Origin: Deltaproteobacteria bacterium
GTDB taxonomy: Bacteria > Desulfobacterota > Deferrimicrobia > Deferrimicrobiales > Deferrimicrobiaceae
Reading direction: 5' to 3'
DNA length: 64,000 bases
Assembly (NCBI GenBank): GCA_021815305.1
Contig: JAKAHC010000001.1
Coordinates: 496,001 to 560,000 of the forward strand
Made by a program: the position numbers and the translations under genes. This document shows, piece after piece, positions 41,499-51,475 of the stretch; within the stretch, counting starts at the first letter, position 1; each line of letters begins with the position of its first letter. Under the pieces are notes generated by a model. It saw only the letters and a list, made by a program, of their open reading frames with translations, searched no databases and was not told the DNA's origin.

Positions 41499-43193
41499 TC
41501 AGACCAGCAGCATCTTGGTCAGAGGGGCGCCCGCGGGGACCATCGGGTAGACCATCTCCGCCGGGTCGACGACCACGTCGATCAGCACCGGCCCATCGGC
41601 GGCGAACCCCTCCTTCAGCACGTCGTGGACCTCTTCCGTCTTCGTCGCGCGGAAACCTTTCGCCCCGTACGCCTCCGCGAGGCGGACGAAGTCGGGGATC
41701 TGCGGCAGGCGCGTATGGGAGTATTTCCCCTCGAAGAAGAGCTCCTGCCATTGCCGCACCATGCCCAGGTACCCGTTGTTCAGGATCACCACCTTCACCG
41801 GGATCTTGAACTGCACCGCCGTGGCCAGTTCCTGGATGTTCATCTGGATGCTGCCGTCGCCCGCGATGTCCACCACCAGGCGCCCCGGCATCGCCACCTG
41901 GGCGCCGATCGCCGCGGGAAGACCGTACCCCATCGTTCCCAGGCCGCCGGAGGACAGGAAGGTGCGCGGCATGTCGTAGGTGTAGAACTGGGCGGCCCAC
42001 ATCTGGTTCTGGCCCACCTCCGTGGCGACGATGGCCTTCCCCTTCGCCACCTTGTAGATCTGCTCCACCACGTACTGCGGCTTGATCTTCCCCTTCGCCG
42101 GCTTGTAGGTGAGCGGGTGGGTCTTCGCCCACGCGGCGATCCGCCCGCGCCATGCCCCCGTCTTCTCCCGGTACGCCGCCGCCTCCTTCTTCCCCTTCAC
42201 ATGCCGGATCATCTTCCGCAGCACGTCTTTCAGGTCGCCCACGATCGGGATGTCCACCGGCACGTTCTTCTGGATCGAGGTGGGGTCGATGTCGATGTGC
42301 ACGATCTTTGCGTGCGGCGCGAACTCGTCGACCTTTCCCGTCACGCGGTCGTCGAAGCGCGCGCCCACCGCCACGATCACGTCGGCGTGGGAGATCGCCA
42401 TGTTCGCCCAGTACGTCCCGTGCATCCCGAGCATCCCCAGGGACAGGGGGTCGGAGCCCGGGAACACCCCCATCCCCATCAGGGTCGTCGTCACCGGGAT
42501 GGCGAGGAGGCGGGCAAGCTCCGCGAGCTCCGCGGAGGCGTTGGAAAGGATCACGCCCCCCCCCGCGTAGAGGACCGGGCGCTCCTTCGACAGGATCATC
42601 CGCATGGCGCTTTCCACCTGGCGCGGGTGGCCCTCGTAGTTCGGATGGTACCCCCGCAGTTTCACCTCCCTGGGGAGGTTGTACTCCGCGGGCGAGACCA
42701 GGACGTCCTTGGGCATGTCCACGAGCACCGGCCCCGGACGCCCGGTGGACGCGATGTAGAACGCCTCCTTGATGATCCGGGCGAGGTCCCGGACATCCTT
42801 CACCAGGTAGTTGTGCTTGGTGCACGGGCGGCTGATGCCGACGATGTCCGCCTCCTGGAAGGCGTCGTTGCCGATCAGGAGCGTGGGGACCTGCCCCGAG
42901 AAGACGACGAGCGGGATCGAATCCATGTAGGCGGTGGCAAGGCCGGTCACGGTGTTCGTCGCTCCCGGCCCCGAGGTGACCAGGCACACGCCGGTCCTTC
43001 CCGAAGCCCGCGCGTACCCGTCGGCCATGTGCACGGCACCCTGCTCGTGGCGGCACAGCACGTGGCGGACCCTGGTGTTCCGGAACAGGGCGTCGTAGAT
43101 GTTCAGGACGGCCCCGCCGGGAAAACCGAACACGACATCCACCCCGAGATCCGCGAGCGCCTTGACGAAGATCTCCGCACCGGTCATCTGCAT
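41499..43193 (-). CDS. ilvB: Acetolactate synthase large (catalytic) subunit
   Basis: IlvB condenses pyruvate to acetolactate or acetohydroxybutyrate with thiamine diphosphate. The 564-residue protein begins [19 protein letters not shown]. It has [14 protein letters not shown], the FAD-region RFDDRVTGK and the thiamine-binding motif [15 protein letters not shown] 43193 follows GGCAGGAG; a longer in-frame reading to 43313 is not family-like. The 177-base upstream gap contains GC palindromes but no leader peptide rich in branched-chain residues that would suggest classical attenuation. Confidence 0.97.
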   Translation of the reverse strand: MQMTGAEIFVKALADLGVDVVFGFPGGAVLNIYDALFRNTRVRHVLCRHEQGAVHMADGYARASGRTGVCLVTSGPGATNTVTGLATAYMDSIPLVVFSGQVPTLLIGNDAFQEADIVGISRPCTKHNYLVKDVRDLARIIKEAFYIASTGRPGPVLVDMPKDVLVSPAEYNLPREVKLRGYHPNYEGHPRQVESAMRMILSKERPVLYAGGGVILSNASAELAELARLLAIPVTTTLMGMGVFPGSDPLSLGMLGMHGTYWANMAISHADVIVAVGARFDDRVTGKVDEFAPHAKIVHIDIDPTSIQKNVPVDIPIVGDLKDVLRKMIRHVKGKKEAAAYREKTGAWRGRIAAWAKTHPLTYKPAKGKIKPQYVVEQIYKVAKGKAIVATEVGQNQMWAAQFYTYDMPRTFLSSGGLGTMGYGLPAAIGAQVAMPGRLVVDIAGDGSIQMNIQELATAVQFKIPVKVVILNNGYLGMVRQWQELFFEGKYSHTRLPQIPDFVRLAEAYGAKGFRATKTEEVHDVLKEGFAADGPVLIDVVVDPAEMVYPMVPAGAPLTKMLLV

Positions 43194-43370
43194 GACGACA
43201 ATCTCCTGCCCCCCGCTTCCCCGTCGCTCTCCCCGGACCGCGATCCGCGCGGGATCCGGGTATGGAAAACCCCGCCTTTGTTGCCCTCCCTCGGGCCTTG
43301 CCCGTTGCGTCACAGGGGGGCGCCCCCGGCGGGGTCTGCGGCCTGTCGATGTCCTTCCGATTTCCTTCCC

Positions 43371-43583
43371 TTACGCGTTCAGGATCTGGGCGATCTTGTC
43401 CTTTTTCGTCAACTTGAGTTTCTGGAGCCGCTTCCGCTCGACTTCCTCGTCGGGAAGGAGATACACCTTGCGGTCAAGTTCCTTAAGTTTCTCGTCCAGT
43501 TGCCTGTGCTCTTCCACGAGCGCCCTGAACTCCGGATCCTTGGCGATCAGGGCTGCCGTTTTCTCTTCCTGGCTTTGGCCCAT
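43371..43583 (-). CDS. YdcH-like DUF465 small coiled-coil protein
   Basis: A 70-residue charged helical protein of the DUF465/YdcH type. The marks are DPEFRALVEEHRQLDEKLKE and the ending LQKLKLTKKDKIAQIL, both common in this family. Function is unknown. The start ATG 43583 has GGAGGT four bases upstream; longer in-frame readings reach an ATG at 43598 and beyond. It lies 81 bases downstream of tsaB. Confidence 0.85.
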   Translation of the reverse strand: MGQSQEEKTAALIAKDPEFRALVEEHRQLDEKLKELDRKVYLLPDEEVERKRLQKLKLTKKDKIAQILNA

Positions 43584-43664
43584 CAGCACCTCCGTCATGG
43601 GTTGGATAATGCTACAGCATAACAGATGAAGACCCGTTGTCAACGAACACGGGCCCGCCGGCTC

Positions 43665-44357
43665 CTATCGCCGCGGTGCGCGGCGGGACCGTTCCGCCTC
43701 CGAAGGCCGGAGGTAGGAAGGGAGGGAGGAACGCGGATCCGAGGCCCCTTCCGCGAGGAACAGGCGCGCCCCGAGAATCCCCACCGCCGTCGCGCGGGGA
43801 AGCCCCTCCTCCTCCCGAACCAGCGCGGCGCGTTCCCCGAGCCGCTCCCGGAAGAAGTCTCCGAACGGACCGACGCCGTCCCCGCAGAAAACGATCTTCC
43901 CCTCCGGGAGGCGGGAGAGGAGCCCCGCCGGGGTGATCGCCATGTCGGGGGCGATGCGTTCCGGTTCCCCCGCCCCCCTGCGGAAAAGCGCCGCGTACAC
44001 CTCGCCCTTCCGCGCGTCCAGGATCGGGCAGACGACCTCTCCTTCCAACGGGAAACGGGAAGCGAGAGCCGCCAGGGTGGGCACGGGCACGATCCCGACC
44101 CCCCACCCGAAGCAGAATCCCTTCGCCGCCGCCATTCCCACCCGCAGGCCCGTGAAGGAACCGGGACCCGCCGACACCGCGACGCATCCGACATCGTCCG
44201 GGGAGGCCCCGGAGGAGGCGAAAAGCCCGCCGACGGCGGAGAGGTACGTCCCGGAAACCTGCCTCTCCCGGGGGAGGACGGTCTCCGCGACGACCCTCCC
44301 CCCGGCGACCAGGGCCACGCTGCCGAAGGGAGTGGCCGACTCGATCGCGAGGATCAC
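43665..44357 (-). CDS. tsaB: tRNA threonylcarbamoyladenosine modification protein TsaB
   Basis: TsaB is the inactive paralogue that supports TsaD in making t6A at position 37 of ANN-decoding tRNAs. The 230-residue protein has ILAIESATPFGSVALV near the start and AVSAGPGSFTGLRVGMAAAK. Its N-terminal ASKHA fold is clear, while the C-terminal half is divergent as usual. GTG 44357 shares GTGA with rseP. The low-similarity C-terminus ends in an Arg-rich tail. Confidence 0.92.
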   Translation of the reverse strand: MILAIESATPFGSVALVAGGRVVAETVLPRERQVSGTYLSAVGGLFASSGASPDDVGCVAVSAGPGSFTGLRVGMAAAKGFCFGWGVGIVPVPTLAALASRFPLEGEVVCPILDARKGEVYAALFRRGAGEPERIAPDMAITPAGLLSRLPEGKIVFCGDGVGPFGDFFRERLGERAALVREEEGLPRATAVGILGARLFLAEGASDPRSSLPSYLRPSEAERSRRAPRR

Positions 44358-45418
44358 CGCGAGAGGAGGCGCGCGATGTCGTTGTAGAACACCAGCGCCG
44401 TCAACGTGAGGATGAGAGCCAGCCCCACCTGGTGGGCGACAGTCCGAGCCTGAGGCGAAATCGGCTTGCGCATCAATCCCTCCACGGAGAAAAAGAGGAG
44501 ATGCCCCCCGTCGAGGATGGGGATCGGCAGGAGGTTGAGGATCCCCAGGTTGACGCTCAGGAGTCCCAGAAAGTACGCGAACGCCGAAACCCCCTGGCGG
44601 GCCTGGTCTCCGGCGATCTGGGCGATGAGAATCGGCCCTCCCAACGTGTTCGAGGGGAGGGTGCGGGTGACCAGCTTCACCACCGTCATCACGGTGAGAT
44701 AGATCAGTTTCCCCGTCTCCTGCCCCCCGCGGACGAAGGCGGAGACGGGCCCGATCTTCTGGTACACCACTTCCTGCCCCGCGACGATGCCGATCTTGGG
44801 CTCGGAGACTTTCTCCCCGAACACCGTCCGCCCTTCCCGCATTTCGGGGGAGACGGAGAAGGCCTTCTCCGATCCGTCCCGCAGCACGACGACCTGCAGC
44901 GGCTTGCCGGGGCTCGCCTCCCGGATCCTGGCCGCGAGGTCCTCCCATGTCGAGACCTTCTCGCCGTTCACCCGGAGGACGAGGTCCCCTTTCATGAGAC
45001 CCGCCTGGGCCGCCGGCGCACCCGCCACGACGTCGCCGATCCGGGTGGTAAGCGAAGGAACCCCGCCCATGAAGACGAACCAGAAGACGAGGACGGCGAA
45101 AACGAGGTTGCTCAAGGGGCCCGCCGCCACGACCGCCATCTTCACCCAGATCGGCTTGTGCTGGAAGGAACGATCGAGGTCCTCCGGAAGGACCTCCTCC
45201 CCCTCGCTCTCCCCGACGAGCTTCACGTACCCCCCGAGGGGGATCGCCGACAGGAGGTACTCCGTCTCCCCGCGCTTCACCCCCGCGATCTTCGGACCGA
45301 ACCCGAAGGAGAACTTGGTGACGCCGATGCCGAGTCTCCGCGCGACGATGAAGTGCCCGAACTCGTGCACGAAGATGAGAACGCCGAGGACGACGATGAA
45401 GGACAGGAAATAGATCAC
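44354..45418 (-). CDS. rseP: Site-2 intramembrane metalloprotease RseP
   Basis: RseP cleaves membrane-spanning anti-sigma factors and leftover signal peptides. The 354-residue protein has the zinc motif HEFGH (residues 18-22) in the first membrane segment. A PDZ domain (PAAQAGLMKGDLVLRVNGEK) follows, and the third ligand is in LLPIPILDGGHLLFF near the C-terminus. One PDZ domain is seen where the E. coli enzyme has two. The start GTG 45418 overlaps the dxr stop. Confidence 0.95.
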   Translation of the reverse strand: MIYFLSFIVVLGVLIFVHEFGHFIVARRLGIGVTKFSFGFGPKIAGVKRGETEYLLSAIPLGGYVKLVGESEGEEVLPEDLDRSFQHKPIWVKMAVVAAGPLSNLVFAVLVFWFVFMGGVPSLTTRIGDVVAGAPAAQAGLMKGDLVLRVNGEKVSTWEDLAARIREASPGKPLQVVVLRDGSEKAFSVSPEMREGRTVFGEKVSEPKIGIVAGQEVVYQKIGPVSAFVRGGQETGKLIYLTVMTVVKLVTRTLPSNTLGGPILIAQIAGDQARQGVSAFAYFLGLLSVNLGILNLLPIPILDGGHLLFFSVEGLMRKPISPQARTVAHQVGLALILTLTALVFYNDIARLLSR

Positions 45419-46590
45419 GATGGCAGAGGTCTCCCGCGTCTGGATATTTTTTCTCTCGTCAATCGACGGGCCGATTCGTTCGCGCGCATGACGTCCTCGA
45501 GTCTCCTGGCGGCAAGCGGTTCCGACCACCCGGAAACAACGCGGTCCACGACGCGGACGATGTCCGTGAACCCGATCCGGCCGGCAAGGAAGGCCCGGAC
45601 CGCCTCCTCGTTGGCGCCGTTGAGCACCGCCGGGGCCGTCCCCCCCGCCTCCGCCGCGGCGTACGCGAGCGGAAGGGCGGGAAATCTCTTCCGGTCCGGC
45701 GCATCGAACCCGAAGTCCCTGATACGATGCAACGGCAACCGGGGCAGTTCCAGCGGCAGCCTGGAGGGGTACGAAAGGGCGTAGGCGATGGGGATCCGCA
45801 TGTCGGGGATTCCCATCTGGGCGAGAATGCTTCCGTCGCGGAACTCCACCATCGAGTGGACCACCGACCGGGGGTGGATGAGCACGTCGATCCGGTCGGG
45901 CGTGAAGCCGAACAGCCAGCAGGCCTCGATCACCTCGAGCCCCTTGTTCATCAGCGTCGCGGAATCGACGCTGATCTTGGCCCCCATCTTCCACGTGGGA
46001 TGCCCCAGCGCCTCTCCCACGGTCGCGGTGCGCATCCGGGCCAGGGTGCAGGTGCGGAACGGCCCCCCGGAAGCGGTGAGGATGACGCGGCGGACGCTCT
46101 CCCTGGGATGTCCGTCGATCGCCTGGAACACCGCGGAGTGCTCGCTGTCCACGGGCAGGATCTCCGCGCCGCCCCTGCGCGCCGCGGAGGTGACGAACTT
46201 CCCGGCCATCACGAGAAGCTCCTTGTTCGCCAAAGCGATCCGCTTCCCCCTTTCCGCCGCCGAGATCACGGGCCGGATCGAGGAAACGCCGGAAGCGGCG
46301 GCAAGGACGATGTCGGTGTCCGCCGCGCAAACCGCCTCCATCATCCCCTCCTCCCCGGCCAGCGCGCGCGTCCCCCGGGGGAGCCCCTTCCGGAGATCGG
46401 CGATGTTCCCCTGAGAAAGGCAGGCGACGGCGGGCCGGTGGCGCCGCGAAAGCGCCGCCAGCTCTCCCGCGTTGCTTCCGGCGCACAGGGCAACCACCCG
46501 GAACCGGCGGGGGAACCGAGAGATCACGTCGAGGGCGTTGCGGCCGATCGAGCCGGTCGCGCCCAGGATGACGACCCCCTTCGCCCTCAT
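45415..46590 (-). CDS. dxr: 1-deoxy-D-xylulose 5-phosphate reductoisomerase
   Basis: Dxr makes methylerythritol phosphate, the committed step of non-mevalonate isoprenoid synthesis. The 391-residue protein has the NADPH-binding ILGATGSIGRNALDVI (about residues 8-23) and the metal-binding PVDSEHSAVFQA. SGGPFR and NGANEEAVRAFL lie further on. It begins at ATG 46590, overlapping the cdsA stop, and its stop overlaps rseP. The upstream uppS uses isoprenoid products, so pathway members are clustered. Confidence 0.97.
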   Translation of the reverse strand: MRAKGVVILGATGSIGRNALDVISRFPRRFRVVALCAGSNAGELAALSRRHRPAVACLSQGNIADLRKGLPRGTRALAGEEGMMEAVCAADTDIVLAAASGVSSIRPVISAAERGKRIALANKELLVMAGKFVTSAARRGGAEILPVDSEHSAVFQAIDGHPRESVRRVILTASGGPFRTCTLARMRTATVGEALGHPTWKMGAKISVDSATLMNKGLEVIEACWLFGFTPDRIDVLIHPRSVVHSMVEFRDGSILAQMGIPDMRIPIAYALSYPSRLPLELPRLPLHRIRDFGFDAPDRKRFPALPLAYAAAEAGGTAPAVLNGANEEAVRAFLAGRIGFTDIVRVVDRVVSGWSEPLAARRLEDVMRANESARRLTREKISRRGRPLPS

Positions 46591-47408
46591 CTCGCGATTC
46601 CCGCGAACGGGGACGCCAGGGCGAACAGGTACAGGACCGGTCCGGCGGCCAGGATCCCGTCCGCGCGGTCCAGCATGCCGCCGTGGCCGGGCAGGAGCGT
46701 CCCGCTGTCCTTGACGCCGGCCGCGCGCTTCAGCATCGACTCGAACAGATCCCCTCCCTGGCCGAAAACCCCCGCGGCGCCGCCGGCCGCGGCGGCATAC
46801 CACGCCGGCACCGCCGGCAGGAAACCGTGCGCGTAAAGGGCGGCGCACGCCATGCTCCCCACCAGTCCTCCGATCGCGCCTTCGACGGTCTTGTTCGGCG
46901 AGATCGCGGGGGCGAGCTTCGTGCGGCCCAGCGCCCTCCCCGAGAAGTAGGCCATGGTGTCCCCGGCGGAAACGGAAAGGATCCCCAGCAGCACCCAATG
47001 TTCGCCGCCGGGGAGGGACAGCGTGCGCGGGTACATCGCGAGCAGCCCCCCCACGTACACCGCGCCGAGCCCCAGCATGCCCGCGGTGCGCGCCTTGTCG
47101 GCGGCGACCGCCGCCCCCGCGAGGGCGTGGAAGACGGCGAGCAGGACGCATACGAGGACCGCGGGCAGAGCGAGGGGCCACGGCAGCTGGGAGGCCGCGA
47201 GGAAGACCGTGGCGGTGAGGAGGATCCCCGCCGCGAGGTCCCTCGGCCCGCCGGAAAACATCCGGGACCATTCGGCGGCGCACAGCCCGGCCGCCGCGCC
47301 GGAAACCAGCAGGAAAGGCCACCCCCGCGGGCATCTTCCGGAAACGAGGATGGAGGCGATCAGGACGGGCAGCAGGACGGCGGCGGTGAGGACGCGCTTC
47401 CGGAGCAT
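46587..47408 (-). CDS. cdsA: Phosphatidate cytidylyltransferase
   Basis: CdsA makes CDP-diacylglycerol from phosphatidate and CTP, the precursor for PssA. The 273-residue protein is very hydrophobic, with about eight membrane segments. The C-terminal signature is KRAAGVKDSGTLLPGHGG followed by MLDRADG. ATG 47408 is chosen because GGAGG lies five bases upstream; a GTG two codons earlier shares GTGA with uppS and is possible. Confidence 0.95.
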   Translation of the reverse strand: MLRKRVLTAAVLLPVLIASILVSGRCPRGWPFLLVSGAAAGLCAAEWSRMFSGGPRDLAAGILLTATVFLAASQLPWPLALPAVLVCVLLAVFHALAGAAVAADKARTAGMLGLGAVYVGGLLAMYPRTLSLPGGEHWVLLGILSVSAGDTMAYFSGRALGRTKLAPAISPNKTVEGAIGGLVGSMACAALYAHGFLPAVPAWYAAAAGGAAGVFGQGGDLFESMLKRAAGVKDSGTLLPGHGGMLDRADGILAAGPVLYLFALASPFAGIAR

Positions 47409-47410
47409 CG

Positions 47411-48163
47411 TCACCTCCGCGGGGACGGGCCGGCCTGGTCGCCGGTCAGGCCGAACCGCCGGTGGCGGTGGGCGTACTCGTCGAGCGCCCGCCGGAACTC
47501 GGGCTTGCCGAAGTCGGGCCAGAGGACGTCCGTGAACACGAACTCGGCATAGGCGGATTGCCAGAGCAGGAAGTTGCTGATGCGCAGCTCCCCGCTGGTC
47601 CGGATGACGAGGTCGGGATCGGGCATCCCCGAGGTGTCGAGGTGCGAGGAAAAAAGGGCCTCCGTGATGTCCTCCGGGGCGATTTCCCCGCGCGTCGCTT
47701 CCGCGGCGATCTTTCGCGCGGCGCGCACGATCTCGTTCCGTCCCGTGTACGAAAGCCCAAGCGTCAGCGTCATCTCGCCGTGGCCTGCCGTCGCGGCTAT
47801 CGTTCGGGAGAGGATCCGCCGGACGGGGAGAGGCAGCACGGCGGTATCGCCGATGACGCGGAGGCGGATCCTGTGTCTCTCCATGAGAGGGAGCTCCCGC
47901 AGGAGAAACTCCCGCAGGAGGGACATCAGCGTCCGCACCTCGGGCTTGGGACGGCCCCAGTTCTCGATCGAGAAGGCATAGAGGGTGAGGTAGGGAATGC
48001 CGAGCTCCCGCGCGCATTCCACGACCTCGCGAACGGTCCGGGTGCCCCTGCGGTGCCCCTCGACCCGGGGCAGCCCGCGCATCTTCGCCCACCGGCCGTT
48101 GCCGTCCATGATGATGGCGACGTGATGAGGCAGGGCGGGCGGGTCGCTGTCTCCTCGGGTCAT
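47411..48163 (-). CDS. uppS: Isoprenyl transferase (undecaprenyl diphosphate synthase)
   Basis: UppS extends farnesyl diphosphate to the C55 lipid carrier for cell-wall and O-antigen sugars. The 250-residue protein has VAIIMDGNGRWAKMRGLPRV with catalytic Asp20 and GHRRGTRTV. LTLYAFSIENWGRP and the late DPDLVIRTSGELRISNFLL are also present. A somewhat long, Arg- and Pro-rich C-terminus is seen. The start ATG 48163 is 33 bases after frr. Confidence 0.97.
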   Translation of the reverse strand: MTRGDSDPPALPHHVAIIMDGNGRWAKMRGLPRVEGHRRGTRTVREVVECARELGIPYLTLYAFSIENWGRPKPEVRTLMSLLREFLLRELPLMERHRIRLRVIGDTAVLPLPVRRILSRTIAATAGHGEMTLTLGLSYTGRNEIVRAARKIAAEATRGEIAPEDITEALFSSHLDTSGMPDPDLVIRTSGELRISNFLLWQSAYAEFVFTDVLWPDFGKPEFRRALDEYAHRHRRFGLTGDQAGPSPRR

Positions 48164-48196
48164 TGGGGTGGGGTCGAACGCGGAGGCCGGAACGGT

Positions 48197-48751
48197 TCAG
48201 ACCTCCATGATCTCCTGTTCCTTCGCCTTGAGGACGTCGTCGATCTTCCGTATGAAGGAGTCCGTCTCCTTCTGGATGCGGTCCTGCCCCCGCTTGACGT
48301 CGTCCTCGGAAAACTCCTTCTTCTTTTCCCGTTCCTTGAGCTTCTCGATGGACTCGCGGCGGACGTTGCGCACGGCCACCCGGGCCTCCTCGGCCATTTT
48401 CCGCACGAGCTTGGCCAGCTCCCTGCGCCTCTCCTCCGTCAGAGGCGGGATCGGGATGCGCACGATCTTCCCGTCGCTGGCCGGGTTCAGCCCCAGGCCG
48501 CTCCCCTGGATCGCCTTCTCGATCGGGCCGATCATCTTGGTGTCCCACGGCGTGATGGTGATCAGCCGGCTCTCGGGGACGGAAAGGGTCCCCACCTGCT
48601 GAAGGGGCGTCGGCGTTCCGTAGTAGTCCACCTTGACGCCGTCCAGCAGGGAGAAAGAGGCGCGTCCCGTGCGGATTTTTCCCAGTTCCTTCCGGAACGC
48701 CTCGATGCTCCTCTCCATCCGGGCGGTGGTGTCCTTCACCAGGGTTTCCAT
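48197..48751 (-). CDS. frr: Ribosome recycling factor
   Basis: Frr with EF-G splits ribosomes after termination. The 184-residue protein begins METLVKDTTARMERSIEAF and has IRTGRASFSLLDGVKVDYYG, with the typical IPIPPLTEERRRELAKLV. It lies one base after the pyrH stop and is followed by uppS, an order conserved across many phyla. Confidence 0.98.
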   Translation of the reverse strand: METLVKDTTARMERSIEAFRKELGKIRTGRASFSLLDGVKVDYYGTPTPLQQVGTLSVPESRLITITPWDTKMIGPIEKAIQGSGLGLNPASDGKIVRIPIPPLTEERRRELAKLVRKMAEEARVAVRNVRRESIEKLKEREKKKEFSEDDVKRGQDRIQKETDSFIRKIDDVLKAKEQEIMEV

Positions 48752-48752
48752 G

Positions 48753-49478
48753 CTACTTCCCTCCGTGGACCACGGTGCCGATCTTCTCGCCCAGCACCGC
48801 CTTCAGTATGTTCCCCCGCTTCGTCAGGTTGAACACGACGATGGGGAGATCGTTGTCCATGCACAGGGAGATGGCCGTGGCGTCCATCACTTTGAGGTTC
48901 TTCTTGAGGACTTCGATGTACGACAGCCGGGCGAACTTCCTGGCCTTCGGGTCGACCATGGGGTCGCGGTCGTACACCCCGTCGACCTTGGTCGCCTTGA
49001 GGATGGCGTCGGCGTTGATCTCCATGGCGCGCAGGGCGGCGGCGGTGTCGGTCGTGAAGTACGGGTTCCCGGTTCCCGCCGCGAAGATCACCACCCGCCC
49101 CTTTTCCAGGTGGCGCAGGGCGCGTCTCCGGATGTAGGGCTCCGCGATCGCCCGCATCTCGATCGCGCTGAGCACGCGGGTCGTCACGTCGTGGCGCTCG
49201 AGGACGTCCTGGAGGGCCAGGCTGTTGATGACCGTGGCCAGCATCCCCATGTAGTCCGCGGAGGCGCGGTCGATGCCGGTCTCCCGGTTGGTCCGGACCC
49301 CGCGGAAGATGTTGCCGCCGCCGACCACCAGGGCCACCTGGATCCCGAGAGAGATGACCTCCCGGATCTCCGCCGACAGGCCCGCCAGGATCGTTTCATC
49401 GATCCCGTAGGCCCGCTTTCCCATCAGGGCTTCCCCCGACAGCTTCAGCAGGATCCGGCGGTACGACGGTTTCGCCAC
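48753..49478 (-). CDS. pyrH: Uridylate kinase
   Basis: PyrH phosphorylates UMP to UDP and belongs to the amino-acid-kinase fold. The 241-residue protein has [13 protein letters not shown] near the start and [30 protein letters not shown] and [10 protein letters not shown] follow. GTG 49478 with GGAGG four bases upstream is the start. The gene lies between tsf and frr. Confidence 0.97.
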   Translation of the reverse strand: MAKPSYRRILLKLSGEALMGKRAYGIDETILAGLSAEIREVISLGIQVALVVGGGNIFRGVRTNRETGIDRASADYMGMLATVINSLALQDVLERHDVTTRVLSAIEMRAIAEPYIRRRALRHLEKGRVVIFAAGTGNPYFTTDTAAALRAMEINADAILKATKVDGVYDRDPMVDPKARKFARLSYIEVLKKNLKVMDATAISLCMDNDLPIVVFNLTKRGNILKAVLGEKIGTVVHGGK

Positions 49479-49512
49479 GGAACCTCCGCGCAAGGCGAGG
49501 GCTGCCGATCGA

Positions 49513-50433
49513 TCACCCCCGGCCGAGCTGCTTTGCCACCTCTGCGGCCAGGTCGTCCGACCGCTTCTCCATCCCCTCGCCCACCTGGAACCGGGCGAAA
49601 CCGCGGACGGTGATCTCCGCGCCGGCGGCCTTCCCCGCCTCCGCGAGAAGCTGACCCACCTTCCGGTCCGGATCCTTGATGAACGCCTGCTCGAGGAGGC
49701 AGAAGTCGCCGAAATACTTCTCGAGCTTCCCCTCGGCGATCTTGTCCAGGATCTTGTCGGGCTTTCCGGAGGCCCTGGCCTGATCGCGGTAGATGGACTT
49801 CTCGTGCTCCACGACCCCGGGCGGGACGTCCTTCCGGCTGACGTACGCAGGGTTGGCCGCCGCCACCTGCATGGCGAGGTCCCTGGCCAGCCGGACCGTT
49901 TCCCCGTTCCCCGGCCCCGCACCGGCGACCGACACGAGGACCCCGATCTTTCCTCCCGCGTGGATGTAGGGGACGACCATTCCGGGCTTCTCCGCGGGGA
50001 TCTCGAACCGCACGAACCTGCGGAAGGAGATCTTCTCCCCGATCTTTGCCACCTTCTCGGTCAGTTTCTCGCCGAGGGTCCCGCCGCCGGCCGGCAGCGT
50101 CAGTGCCTCTTCGACATCGTTGGGCCCCTTCGCGTTGACGAGGGCGGCGACATCCTTCACCAGGGAGGCGAAGTCGTCGGTCTTCGCCACGAAATCCGTC
50201 TCGCAGTTGATCTCGACCAGCGTCCCGGCGTTCCCCTCCACCCAGGCGTACGCCGCTCCCTCGGAGGCGATCCTCGATGCCTTCTTGGCCGCCGCCGCCA
50301 GCCCCTTCTTGCGAAGGTGGTCGACCGCCCCTTCCATGTCGCCGCCCGCGGCGGTGAGCGCCGCCTTGCAGTCCATCAGCCCCGCGCCCGTCCGCTCGCG
50401 CAGGTCCTTCACCATTTCCGAAGTGATCCGCAT
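49513..50433 (-). CDS. tsf: Elongation factor Ts
   Basis: EF-Ts exchanges GDP for GTP on EF-Tu. The 306-residue protein begins [20 protein letters not shown] and contains the conserved [12 protein letters not shown] and [14 protein letters not shown]. It is the long form with two dimerisation subdomains. ATG 50433 is used; a GGAG lies 11 bases upstream and AAGGGG immediately before. It is 64 bases after rpsB. Confidence 0.97.
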   Translation of the reverse strand: MRITSEMVKDLRERTGAGLMDCKAALTAAGGDMEGAVDHLRKKGLAAAAKKASRIASEGAAYAWVEGNAGTLVEINCETDFVAKTDDFASLVKDVAALVNAKGPNDVEEALTLPAGGGTLGEKLTEKVAKIGEKISFRRFVRFEIPAEKPGMVVPYIHAGGKIGVLVSVAGAGPGNGETVRLARDLAMQVAAANPAYVSRKDVPPGVVEHEKSIYRDQARASGKPDKILDKIAEGKLEKYFGDFCLLEQAFIKDPDRKVGQLLAEAGKAAGAEITVRGFARFQVGEGMEKRSDDLAAEVAKQLGRG

Positions 50434-50497
50434 CCCCTTATGTTCTCCCTGGAATCGTCGTTTCGAACGCGCTTCCGGCCCGCACGGAGCCGTGCGG

Positions 50498-51316
50498 TTA
50501 CGCCTTCCCGGCCTCCGATGCCTTCCCGGCATCCTCTTCTTCCTCCGTGGAGATGAGCGACACCGTGACCTCGGGCGTCTCGGCCTCCTTGTCCGCCAGG
50601 GAGGCGTTCTTCTCCGTGTACGACGCCTTCCCCTCGATGATCGCGTCGGCCATCTTGCTGAGGAACAGCTTGATCGCCCGGATGGCGTCGTCGTTCCCCG
50701 GGATCACGTGGTCGATCAGGTCCGGGTCGCAGTTCGTGTCTACGATCGCGATGATGGGGATTCCCAACCGCTTCGCCTCGAGCACGGCGATCTGCTCGCG
50801 GGACGGGTCCACGACGAAGAGCGCGTCGGGGAGGCGCCGCTGCTCCCGGATGCCGCCCAGCGTCTTTTCCAGCTTCACCCGCTCCTTTTCGAGCTGGAGA
50901 ACCTCCTTCTTCGGGAGCCGCTCGGCGGTGCCGTCGGCGCCGATCTCGGAGAGTTTCTGCAGCCGGTCGAGGCTCTTCCGGATGGTGGCGAAGTTGGTGA
51001 GCATCCCGCCCAGCCAACGCTGGTTGACGTACGGGGTCCCCGCCCTCCGGGCCTCCTCCTCCACGGCTTCCTGCGCCTGCTTCTTCGTGCCTACGAAGAG
51101 GATCGTCTTCCCCTCGGCGGCCATGTTGCGCACCGTCTCGTAAGCGGCGCGGAACATCTTCACGGTCTGCTGCAGATCGATGATGTAGATCCCGTTGCGG
51201 GCGGTGAAGATGTACCGCTTCATCTTCGGGTTCCACCGCTTCGTCTGGTGGCCGAAATGGACGCCCGCTTCCAGCAACTGCTTCATGGTGATCACCGCGC
51301 TTTGCCCGTTCGCCAT
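50498..51316 (-). CDS. rpsB: 30S ribosomal protein S2
   Basis: S2 (uS2) binds late on the 30S back. From ATG 51316 the protein has 272 residues with [33 protein letters not shown] and [13 protein letters not shown]. The C-terminal tail of about 40 residues is acidic and Glu-rich, longer than in E. coli. The ribosome site GGAGGAAACG is 12 bases upstream. A longer in-frame reading to 51376 is not used. This is the first gene of the rpsB-tsf-pyrH-frr cluster. Confidence 0.97.
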   Translation of the reverse strand: MANGQSAVITMKQLLEAGVHFGHQTKRWNPKMKRYIFTARNGIYIIDLQQTVKMFRAAYETVRNMAAEGKTILFVGTKKQAQEAVEEEARRAGTPYVNQRWLGGMLTNFATIRKSLDRLQKLSEIGADGTAERLPKKEVLQLEKERVKLEKTLGGIREQRRLPDALFVVDPSREQIAVLEAKRLGIPIIAIVDTNCDPDLIDHVIPGNDDAIRAIKLFLSKMADAIIEGKASYTEKNASLADKEAETPEVTVSLISTEEEEDAGKASEAGKA

Positions 51317-51475
51317 GCCCGTCGTTTCCTCCTTCGGTCCCGGGGTTTTTCCTCCGGGCGTTCCGCCCCTCCCCATTCACCCCCCCGCAACGGCCGTTTC
51401 CGCCCTTCGCGTCGGAGCACCCCGGGGAGAGTCCCGCCCGTGGGTAATGATCGACAGCTAAGCCTTGTACCTATA

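Noticed and set aside
43194-43370. Attenuator with leader peptide before ilvB
   Set aside because: There are GC palindromes but no short frame rich in Leu, Ile or Val and no terminator tail.
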